Of a stretch of 36,492 bases of DNA, positions 1 through 10,000 are shown in pieces; within the stretch, counting starts at the first letter, position 1; the number at the start of each line of letters is the position of its first letter. Made by a program: the position numbers and the translations under genes. The stretch comes from Chthoniobacter flavus (lineage in GTDB: Bacteria; Verrucomicrobiota; Verrucomicrobiia; Chthoniobacterales; Chthoniobacteraceae): assembly GCA_945861435.1 (NCBI GenBank), contig CAMAUX010000057.1:1-36492 (forward strand). Direction: 5' to 3'. Under the pieces are notes generated by a model that was given only the letters and a program-made list of their open reading frames with translations, ran no database searches and had not been told where the DNA came from.

Positions 1-49
1 GCCATGGTGTGAAGTTCAGGCGCCGTTTCTCACACCAAGGCACCATGGC
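1..49. repeat. Inverted repeat at the window edge
   Basis: Nine bases at 1-9 (gccatggtg) pair perfectly with 41-49 (caccatggc). A competing pairing joins 6-12 with 30-36. The sequence may be part of a larger palindromic element cut by the window start. No coding potential is evident. It lies directly left of the hairpin cluster at 170-276 and may belong to the same dispersed repeat. Confidence 0.5.
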
Positions 50-73
50 ACCAAGCTGGAAAACAGGGAGAGA

Positions 74-388
74 ATGCCTGTCCCTTGGAGGCGCTTGGTT
101 GAGGTGGAGGCGCTTGAGCCGATAGCCGATAGGGAGAGGCAAAATTTCCTCGAATCGTCGTGCCTCTCGCCCCCCATCCGGGGGGCATCACATGGGTGTC
201 GTGATCCGGTGGTTCCCTGCGTCCGCGTTGCGGACTGCGATCACCACCGGCTATTAGCTTTCATGCCTCCGGCATGCAGACGTTGTGAGTGGCCGTTGCT
301 CGCGCGGGCGCGACTGTCGGTCCGGCTCTCATGATATCGGCATGGTGGTGTTCATCGGCTGAGATGATGCCTGTCCCTTGCAGGCGCT
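74..388. repeat. Imperfect 22-bp direct repeat bracketing the hairpin cluster (74-95 and 367-388)
   Basis: The 22 bases at 74-95 (atgcctgtcccttg, then one variable base, then aggcgct) recur at 367-388 with a single mismatch. The two copies are 293 bp apart and bracket the hairpins at 170-276. A short direct repeat around a palindromic non-coding block could be the edges of a small non-autonomous element or of a composite intergenic repeat unit. No ORF in this stretch resembles a protein. Confidence 0.5.
170..276. repeat. Palindromic intergenic repeat cluster (three hairpins)
   Basis: Three clear hairpins follow each other. A six-base C run at 170-175 pairs with a six-base G run at 180-185. 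A nested cruciform has outer arms ccggtggt (206-213) and accaccgg (243-250) around a perfect inner hairpin gtccgc (221-226)/gcggac (230-235). A third hairpin has stem catgcc (262-267)/ggcatg (271-276). The pattern of a ...caccaccggctatt... core followed by a short hairpin resembles dispersed intergenic repeats I associate with PVC genomes; that resemblance is from memory and was not tested. The block lies about 190 bp upstream of the next gene, and I see no gene in 1-465. Confidence 0.5.
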
Positions 389-465
389 CTTTGCGGGCGC
401 TTTTCGCTTTTGATGGGGGCCACTGGCCCGTTGCATGCGGTGTGCGCAGTCAGTAGAGGGGAGGG

Positions 466-1017
466 ATGTCCATCGCCGAACCACCCGCCTTGAATGATGC
501 TGAATGGGAGTCCGAGTTCCGCCGTGTCTGGGAGCGCGGGCTTGCGGCTGGGCGGTCCGGGGCACGGACACCGGATGCGATGTTTGGCGGGGGCGATGCT
601 GCGTTTCTTGCGGGCATCGGGTGCACGAAGCAGGAGCTTTTTGATTTTGTCGACGATGCGCTGGGCTGGGGGGATGTGGAATTCGAGACGGTGCTCGGGG
701 TGACGGCGATCCGGCGCCGTTACTTCCTTGGTGTGCAGGAGGGGCGGTGGACGGGGCGGGTGGTGCCGATGAGTGCGCTGCCAGCGAAGTCGGCGGCGGT
801 GGATGGGATCGCATGGCTGCCGCGGTTGATTGTGAAGGCGCGCATCAAGCTGCGCGGGGAGATGGATCCGGACCTGATGTACGGCTGCGGCGGCGACCGT
901 CCGTTTCTGCGCCAGCACGGGATGACGCTGGCGCAGTTTTTGCAGTTGGTATGGGACAAGGGGGACGATGACCGTGCGATCATCGATGCGTTCAAGCGGG
1001 CGGCCGGGCTGAACTGA
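466..1017 (+). CDS. DUF5069 family protein
   Basis: This encodes a 183-residue soluble protein with no signal peptide or membrane segment. The C-terminal ~80 residues match the DUF5069 pattern: a W-L-P-R-(LM)-I-x-K-A-R-x-K-L segment near residues 117-130, a Y-x-C/G-x-D-R-x-F-L segment near 140-150, and a terminal segment rich in W/D/E. The N-terminal ~90 residues look like a diverged second copy or a separate small domain; I do not recognise them. The function of DUF5069 is unknown to me. The gene is convergent with the giant gene to its right, with only 14 bp between the two stop codons. Its upstream region is the palindromic repeat cluster. ATG at 466 is chosen because no plausible coding continues upstream. 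Confidence 0.75.
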   Translation: MSIAEPPALNDAEWESEFRRVWERGLAAGRSGARTPDAMFGGGDAAFLAGIGCTKQELFDFVDDALGWGDVEFETVLGVTAIRRRYFLGVQEGRWTGRVVPMSALPAKSAAVDGIAWLPRLIVKARIKLRGEMDPDLMYGCGGDRPFLRQHGMTLAQFLQLVWDKGDDDRAIIDAFKRAAGLN

Positions 1018-1031
1018 TCAGGGGCGGGGCG

Positions 1032-4000
1032 CTACGGAGCGAGTTGCACTTTGAGGCGCAGGAACTTTCGGGCTTTGCCCGTAGAGTTGGCTGTGAAGAT
1101 CTGGCGCTGGCATCCGCCGGGTACTCCGGACTGATCGGCTGCGGCGATACCCTGGATGGTGAGCGTGGAGGATGGCGTGGCGTAATCGCTGAGTGCGCTT
1201 ACGGCTTCGGCGACGACGGTGAGGCTTTCGGAATTCGTGCGGACCACGGCGGTGATGGTGAATGCGGTGGGGGTGACGGTGGTGATGGGATCCTGACCGG
1301 TGGCCTCAGGGGTGGCCGCGCCGCCGATGGCGTATTTCATCAGCAGGGAGTCTGTGAGAGTGGCGTCGTTGCTCCATCCTGAGAATGAGCGGGAGGGAGC
1401 AGGAGTGATGGTGACCGCGACGGTGGCGGTGGCGCTGTTCTCTGTGCCGTCGGTGATTTCGAAGGTGAAGGAATCGGAGCCGTAAGCGTTGGGGTTAGGG
1501 GTGTAGGTGAAGGCGCCGGTGGAGGCTTTGCGGATGGCGACGGTGCCCTTGGAGCCTTGGGTGACGATGGAGAATGTGAGGGGATCGCTTTCGGCGTCGG
1601 AGCCGGTGAGGAAACCGCTGAAGGCGGTGTTTTCGTTGGTGGTGATGGAGCGCGGGTTGGCGACGGGGGCGTCGTTGACTGGGGTGATGGTGACCGAGAC
1701 GGTGGCGGGTGCGCTGTTGGCGGTGCCATCGTTGGTTTTGAAGGTGAAGGAATCGGAGCCGTTGGCGTCGGCGTTGGGGGTGTAGGTGAAGGCGCCTGTG
1801 GAGGTGTCGGTGATGGCGACGGTGCCCTTGGTGCCTTGGGTGACGACGGAGAAGGTGAGGGGATCGCCGTCGATGTCGGAGCCTGTGAGTGTGCCGGTGA
1901 ATGCGGTGTCCTCGTTGGTGGTGATGGGCTGTGCGTTTGCGACGGGGGTGTCGTTGACCGGGGTGATGGTGAAGGAGACGGTGGCGGGCGCGCTGGTGAG
2001 GGAGCCGTCGCTGACGAGGAAGGTGAAGGAATCGGAGCCGTTGGCGTTGGGGTTTGGGGTGTAGGTGAAGTCGCCGGTGGCGGCGTTGGTGATGACGGCG
2101 ATGCCCTTGGAAGGCTGAGTGAGAAGGGAGAAGGAGATTGCGTCGCCATCGACGTCGGAGCCGATGAGGGTGCCAGTGAAGGTGGTGTCCTCCGGGATGG
2201 TGATAGGCCTTGAGGTTGCGAGAGGGGCGTCGTTGACCGGAGTGATGGTGACGGAGACGGTGCCGGGGGCGCTGGTGGCGGTGCCGTCGTTGGCAAGGAA
2301 GGTGAAGGAATCGGAGCCGTTGGCGTTGGGGTTTGGGGTGTAGATGAAGGCGCCGGTGGCTGCGTTGGTGATGGTGGCTATGCCTTTGGAGCCCTGGGTG
2401 GCGATGGAGAAGGTGAGGGGGTCTCCTTCGATATCGAAGCCTGTGAGGGTGCCGGTGTAGGCGGTGTCTTCGACGGTGGTGAGGAATCGTGTGTTTGCCG
2501 TGGGCACGTCGTTGACCGCGGCGATGTTCATGGTGAGGGTCGCTGGCGTTGAGGAAGCGATGCCGTCGAATGCGGTGAGGGTGAAGGTTTTTGCGCCGTA
2601 CTCGTTCAGAGCCGGGGTGTAGGTCAGGTTGCCGATGTTTGCGATTGGGATGACTTGGTTGAGGGTCACCGCGGTGCCGGAGAATTTGAGGATGCCTGTG
2701 GATGGGAGGCTGGTGATGGTGATGGAGAAGAGCGCGTCCCCATTGGGATCGCTGTAAGCCGTGGTGAATGGGGTCGGGGTGAAGGTGAGTGTGGTGTCTT
2801 CACTGCCGGCGATGGACATTGCGCCGAGCGAGGGGGCGGTGTTGAGAGCGGCGTCGCCGATGCCCGTGAGGGTGAGGTCGCGGAAGGATTGGATGGAGCC
2901 GTCGTCGGCAGCGAGGCGGACGGTGTAGGAACCCGTCTTGGGAAGGTTGGCGAGCGAATCGACTGATGTGGAGGAGCTAAATCGGATGGTGGCGGGGCCG
3001 GCGCGCTGGCTCCAGAGGGTGGTGAGGTTGGGTGGCGTTGGGTAGTTGTCGTCGGTGACTGTGCCGTCCAGCGCGACGGGTGAAGGGGCGTTGGCCGCGA
3101 GGCTTTGGATGGAGACCACCGGGGCGGAATTGAGGGGGACGATGCTGAGGTTGGAGAAGGTGACGGTGTTGAGGCCGACGCCGCTTGCGTTGTCGACCCA
3201 GAAGCCGACGAGGACGGGGGTGGTCATGATGACGGTCTGCGGCTGGCCGATCTGGGTCCATGTGCCGGGTGCGCCGGAGACATCGGCGGCATGGAATGCG
3301 GTGATGGAGTTGCCCTTTCGGATGACGCGGATCCAGCGGGTGGCGCCGGTGAAGCTGGGGACGCCAGCGGGGGTTCCGCCTGCGACGGAGCGCCAGAGGA
3401 AGCCGCTGTAGGAGCCTGTGGGGATGCGGCCGACCTGGGCGTAGGCACCGCCTTCGATGTTCTCGGAGATGCGGATGCCGGAGGTGGCGGAGCCTGCGCT
3501 GGAGGTGGCGGTGGCGTGTTTTGCGGTGACCATGAGGTCGCCGGAATATTGCCATGCGTGGAAGTATCCGTTGGTGCTGCCGGCGACGGTGTAGGTGCCG
3601 GCGGTGAGGGAGGAATTGCCAGCGAGGGCGGGTGTGGCTGCGGCGTCTTCGGCGATGAGCGCAGGGGCCGCGGGTGTGGGGGTGAGGGTGACGTTGTCGA
3701 AGGTGGCGGTGGTGGAGGCGGAGGTGGAGTTGCTGGTGGTGGTGAGGCCGACGTTTGCGCGCGTGTCCATGGTGATCACGGTGGGGGTTCCCAACGTGGT
3801 CCATGTGCCCGGGGCTCCTGCGGAGTCCGGTGCGTAGGAGGCGGTGATGGCGCCGGTGGTGGAGTTGCGCTCCAGCTTGAGCCAGAGCGGGAGGGTGAGG
3901 CCGGTCTGCGTGACGACGGTGTCGTTGGTGGTCACGGCGGTGCGTGTGCGGAACTGGAGGCCGGTGCCCGGGACGTAGCCGAGCACTGCGCGGCGGGCGC

Positions 4001-7000
4001 TGCGGACCATGGCGTCGCGGATGGTGACGCCGGCGAGGCCGGTGGTGAGTGGAAGCGAGGTGAGGCGTGTGACGATGCTGGAATCGCCGTCGATGCTGCG
4101 CAGCGCGACGTGGGCTTGATCGTTGGTGGTGGCGGCGTAGCCCGCGCCGGTGCCTGTGAGGGAGAAGGTGCTGCCGAGCTGGAGGGTCTGGCCGCGTCGG
4201 CTGGAGGAGGTGCCGAGATCTTGGGTGACCCAGTCGGCTGCGGTGATGGCGCTGCCGACGACGACGGTGGTCTGGTCGCTGACGGTGAACTGTCCGTCGG
4301 TGGCGGAGAGTTGGAGGATGTAGGTGCCGGGGAGGTCGAAGGTGACGCCGGTGGAGGCTGCGGCGGCGTTGTCGAAGGTGGCGGTGCCGGGCCCTGCGAC
4401 TTGGGTCCATGCGAGGGTGAGCGGCTGGGGTTTTCCGTCGTCGGCGACGGTGGCGGAGAGCATGACTCCGTTGCCTGCTGCCACGAGGGCGCCCTGCGCG
4501 CCGGGGCCTGTGATGAAGAGGGAGGGCTGCGCGTCGTTGTCCGTGATTTCGACGCTGGCGAAGGAGTTGGCGCCGATGTCGTAGCTGCCGGTGCCCAGAG
4601 AGATGGTGACGAATTCCGAGGGTTCGGTGAGGAGGTCGTCGACGGGGAGGATGTCGATGGTGCGGCTGGCCTGGCCTGCGCTGAAGACAAGGGTGGTGAT
4701 GGTGGTGGGGCTGGTCGTGTAATCGGTGGTGCTCGTGGCGGTGCCGGAGACGGTGAGGTTGACGGTGAGCGCGACGCCGAGTGGTTCGGTGCGGGTGATG
4801 GTGAACTGGCCCGGATGGCCTGCATCCTCGGAGGCAAGGGGGATGTTGGCGACGATGGAGACGGTGCTGCGGTCGTCGTCTGCGATGCTGACGGTGGCGG
4901 AGGTGGCGGTGCCGAGTTTGTAATTGGAGGCGCTGGCGCTCAGCGTGAGGATGACGGTCTCGGTGCCCTCGTTGGTGGTGTCTTGGATGGGTGTGACGGT
5001 GACTGTGGCGGTGGCCTGGCCGTCGGGGATGAGCACGGTGCCCGGGGTTGCGATGGCGGCGTAGTCGGTGCCGCTGGTGGCGGTGCCGCTGCGGGTGAAG
5101 CCGACGGAGAGAGCGCCGCTGAGCGAGCCTGTGCGGGCGAAGGTGAAGGTGCCGGTGTCGCCGGCTTCGTTTGCGTTGGGGTCGGAGGCGGTGAGGTTGA
5201 CGGTGGGGAAGTCGTCGTCGTTGATGGTGAGGGTGTGGGTGGTGATGGCGCCGAGTTGAGCGCCCGAGGGGTTGGAGAGTGTGACGAGGAGGGTTTCGTC
5301 CGGTTCGCTCACGGCATCCTGGAGGATGGGGATCGCGGGAATGGCCTTGAGCGTTTCGCCGGGGGCGAAGGAGAGGGTGCCTGCTGCGGCTTGGTAGTCG
5401 GCGCCTGCCGTGGCGGAACCGTTGGCAGTGGCATAGGCGACGGTGATGATGGAGGAGGCCGGGCGGCTGAGGCTCACGAGGACGGAGGCGGAGCCGTCGG
5501 ATTCGTTGACGGAGGATGTGCCGGAGGCGAAGGCGACGAAGGGGGTGCTGGTGGCGGCGTCGTTGTCGATGATGGTGTAGGTGAACTGGGTGAGGGCGCC
5601 GAGGATGGCGGCGGTGGGGTTGCGGAGCAGGAGGACGATGTTGTCGCCGGGTTCCGGGGCGTTGTCGTCGGTGATGCTGAGGGTGATGTTTTTGGTTTGT
5701 TCGCCGACCTCGAAGGTGAGGGTGCCCGCGTTGAGGGTGAAATCGACGCCGGAACCGAATGCGGTGGAGACGGAGGTGGTGCGTGCGATGGATTCTGCGG
5801 AGGCGGTGGAGACGGAGCCGATGTAGACCATGCGGCCGCGGTAATTATCGTCTTCCCGGACCATGATGCCGGCTTGTGCGGTGGTGGCGCCGCCGGTGAG
5901 GGAGGTGATGCGGGCGGCAATGCTGAAGTCGCCGGTGACGGATTGCGCGGGGAAGTAGCATTCGTCCTGAGTGCTTGTGTTGATGCCGGCGCCGGAGCCG
6001 ACGACGGTGTGCACGCCGTTGGAGAGGGAGTAACTTCCCTCTTCGTTGACGAAGCCGATGGTGCGTCCGTTGAGGGTGCCTGCGGTGGATCCGTTGAGGG
6101 TGAGTTGGTCGAAGGTGGCGGTGGTGAAGCTGCCGTCGGATTTGGCGGAGACGGCGAAGCCCGCGAGCAGGGTGGGGGGGAGTGCGAGGGTTTGCGGGGT
6201 GCCGACTTGTGCCCATGAGACTCCGTCGCGGGAGATGGAGGTGGTGAAGACGTCGCCGGCGCGATCGAGGCGCAGCCAGCTTGGGCGGGAGGTTGGGGTG
6301 AAGTTGGAGGGGTTGGTGGCGGTGCCGTTGGTGGTAGCGCGAGCGAAGATGCCGATGCTGTTGGAGGGCATGACGGCGGTCATCGCGTGCATGGAGCCGG
6401 TGGCTGTGGATTCGCGGATCATCACGGCTGCGCGGGCCGAGGTGTTGGTGTTGGTCTGGGAAACGACGCGCGCGGTGAGGGTGCAGGTGGTGGAGTTGGT
6501 GATGGGGAACCAGAGGTAGCGGAATGCGTCCCCTGTTCCGGTGATGTCTGCGCCGGCGCCGCTGATGGAGTAGGTGCCGCTGGAGGAGGTGGCGCTGCCG
6601 GTGGCGCCGACGGTGCCGATGTCCGCGGTGCTGCTTGCGCCCTGGGTGCCGCCGTTGGCGAGGCCTGTGACGGTGACGTTGTCGAACACGACCGCGCAGA
6701 GGGTGCCGGCCACATGCGAGGTGACGGCGAGGCCCGCGAGGTAACTGGTGCTCGACATGGAGATGGTCTGGGCTGTGCCGAGTTGGGTCCATGTGACGCC
6801 GTCGGGCGAATGGTAGCTGGTGAAGGAGGTGCCGTTGCGCACCATGCGCAGCCAGTAGGGGACGGGCGAAACCGTGGCTGTCGCGGTGACTGCGGAACGG
6901 GTGCCGCTATCGGCCGCGTATTCGACGGTGACACGCTGGGTGGCGGGGGAGGCGAGGGTGACGGGGATGTTGACCGTGGCCACGGATTCGAGGCCGGAGG

Positions 7001-10000
7001 CGCCTGCGCTTTGGAAGGCGACGGTCTGGGTGCTGGTCTCGTTGTCGGCGATGTACATCACGGCGCCGGGGCCTCGTGCATAGGCGCCGGGAGCGAAGTC
7101 GAAGGTGATGGTTTCCACTCCCTCGAAGGTGGTGTCGTTGGTGATGACGACGGGGACGTCGGCGCCGAGGGAGCCTGCGGCGATGGTGACGGTGCCGCTG
7201 AGTGCGGTGTAGTCGGAGCCCGCGGTGGCGGTGCCGCCGATGGTGTAGTTGACGACGAGTGCGGCGGTGGTGCTGCCGGTGCGCGAGACGTAGAATTTGG
7301 TGGGGGTGGAGGTGGTGCCTTCGGTGACGGTGGAGCTTCCGGAGGTGCCGACTTGGGTGTCGACGAAGACGGTGGGTTGGTCGTCGTCCTTGAGCCACAT
7401 GGTGGCGGAGGAGGTGGGCGGGTACGTGGTGTAGGAGGCGCTTGGAGTGAGGGTGAGGATGATGGTTTCGAGTTCCTCGGCGGTGGTGTCGTTGACCGGG
7501 GTGATGACGACGTCCTTGGTGACGGTGGCTCCGTTGGAAAGAGTCACGCTGGTGCCGGTGCTGGTGTTGCCTGTGCCGGTGACTGTGTAGTCGGTGGTGA
7601 ATGTGGCGGTGCCGCCGAGGGTGAAGGCGATGGGCAGTGTGCCCGTGCCCGTGCCGCCGCGCACGGTGATGCGGAAGGTGCCTGTGGTGGAGGGTTCCGA
7701 GGCGCTGGAGGTGTTGACGACGTCGACGGTGGGCAGGTCGGTGGGGGCGTCGTTGATGGTGACGGTGGCGGAGCTTGGAGAGCCGAGCACGTAGTTGGTG
7801 GTGCCTGCGCCAAGGGAGAGGACGACGGATTCCGGGCCTTCGCCCATGTTGTCGAAGCGAGGGAGGATGGTGATGCTGGCTTGGGTGGAGCCTGCGGGGA
7901 TGATGACGGAGCCGGGGAGGGCTTCGTAATCGACGCCGTGGAGGGCTGCGACGCCGGTGCTCGGGGTGCCCGTCATGGCGTAGTAGACGGTGAGGGGGTT
8001 GGAGGTGTCGCCGCTGCGGGTGATGACGAAGGTGCCGGTGTCGGGGACAGCGCCTGGGACGGTGAGGTCGACCTCGGTGGCGGTGGGGTCGGTGGCGACG
8101 ACGGTGATGGTCTGAAGGTCGTTGTCGATGAGGTTGACGGTGGCGTTGGTGGCCAGTGGATCGATGAGGTAGGCGGCGTTGGTGCTGAGCGTGAGGCTGA
8201 TGGTTTCCAGTGGTTCGGAAATGGTGTCGTCGACAGGGACCACGCTGATGGTGGCGGAGGCGGAGCCTGCGGGGATGAGGAGGGTGCCCGGGAGCGTGGT
8301 GTAATCAGCGCCCGCGGTGGCGGTGCCGCCGACCGAGTAGAGAACGGTGAGGGCGGTGGTGGTGGCGCCGGTGCGCGTGATGGTGAAGAGGCCCTGCTGG
8401 GAGGAGCCTTCCTGCGTGGTGTCGCGGGTGGCGGTGATCGAGATTTTCGGGAGCGCGGTGTCGTCGTCTTCGATGACCACCGTGGCGCTGGAGCCTTTGC
8501 CCACGAGGTAGCCGTTGCCCGGGCCGAGTTGGAGGATGACGGTTTCCGGGCCTTCGGCGGAGGTGTCGACGACTGGGGTGACGGTGATGTCGAGGGTGGC
8601 GGAGTCGGCGGGGATGGTGAAGGTGGAGAAGCCCTGGCTGGCGTTGACGTAGTCCGGGGAGAGCGTGTAGTCGGACGTTTTCGTGGCACTGCCGAGGGCG
8701 GTGTTCACGTTGACCACGAGGCTCTGTGTGGTGTCCCCGGTGCGTGTGAGGGTGAAGCGGCCGGTGGTGACGGGGGCGAGTTCCTTGGCGGTGGGGATGG
8801 AGGCGGCGATGGTGACGACGGGCAGGGGGCTGGCTTCGAAGTCTGCGCCGGAAGCGCTGGGGCTTACGGTGATGCTGTTGTTGAAGAGTTCGCCGAAGGA
8901 GTAGCCGTAGAGCAGCGGCGTCATCGTGTAGGTGTTCGCGGAGAGGTTGGGGATGGAGTAGGAGCCGTCGGCGTCGGTGACCACGCCGTTGGAGCCGTTG
9001 GCGGTGACGACGACGTCCGGCAGGCCAACGCCCATGAGGGTGATGCGGCCGCTGATGGTGTAGCGGCTGTTGCCCGTGCCCACGGTGATGAGGCGGGAGC
9101 GTGTGGAGGTGCCGCCTTTCATGTCGCTGACGGTGCAGCTCACCACGTAGCTGCCCGCGGTGGAGAAGGTGCGGGTGATGACGGGTGTGTTGCCTGAGAC
9201 GAGCTTCACCGAGGTGTCCCCGAAATGCTGCCAGTAGTAGGCGAGCGCATCGTTGTCGGGATCGGAGGCGGAGGCGGTGAAGGTGACGGTGGCGCCGAGC
9301 GGGACGACCTCTGCGGAGGCTGTGAGGGAGAGGGTGGGAGGGCGGTTGGAGCTGAAGTCGCCGAAGTTGACGACGACATCGGCGTAACGCGGGGTGTCGT
9401 TGACGGCGATGGTGGTCATGTGGATGCCGGTTTCGAGATCGGAGAAGGTGTTGCCGACGGCGATGGGGGCGTCCGACTGGGAGAAGGGGGAGCCCGGGGT
9501 GACGTCGATGCGCTGGAGGTTGGAGCCGCTGCCATTGGGATAGCGCCAGCCGAGGAGCACGCCGTTTTTGGCCCACGGGTTGGTGTCAAAGAGCGAGCGG
9601 AGTTCGCCCCAGTAGGTTTTCTGGGAGTCCTTGGTGACGGTGAGAGCGTAGCGGCGGCCGGGGACGAGGACGCCTTGGTCGAATGCGTAGAGCCTGTACT
9701 GGCCGCTCTGTGCGATGGACTCGATGAAGGCCGGTGGGAGCCATTTGATCTGCGACTTGGCTTGGGCGTTGTAATGGCCGGCAGGGAAGGATCCGGAGTT
9801 GCCCATGATGTCGTAGGTGTCGCCGTACTCGAGATTGGTGCCGGCGCCGATGGCGCTGGTGCCCGCGGTGTCCCAGGAGTTGGAGTGGCCGAGGCCGAAG
9901 CAGTGGCCGATTTCGTGGGCCCATGTGCCTGTGCTATCGCTGCGCATCCACACGGTGCTGCCGCCGGCGAGGCCGCCATAGGAGCCGGGGCCGCCGTTGT

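Noticed and set aside
74-334. 86-codon plus-strand frame in the left repeat region
   Set aside because: It runs through hairpins and repeats and has no protein-like features.
3105-9197. Very long plus-strand open frames antisense to the giant gene (3105-6218 and 6387-9197)
   Set aside because: They are Gly/Ala/Asp low-complexity translations opposite a periodic, domain-bearing gene, caused by its G+C-rich codon use.
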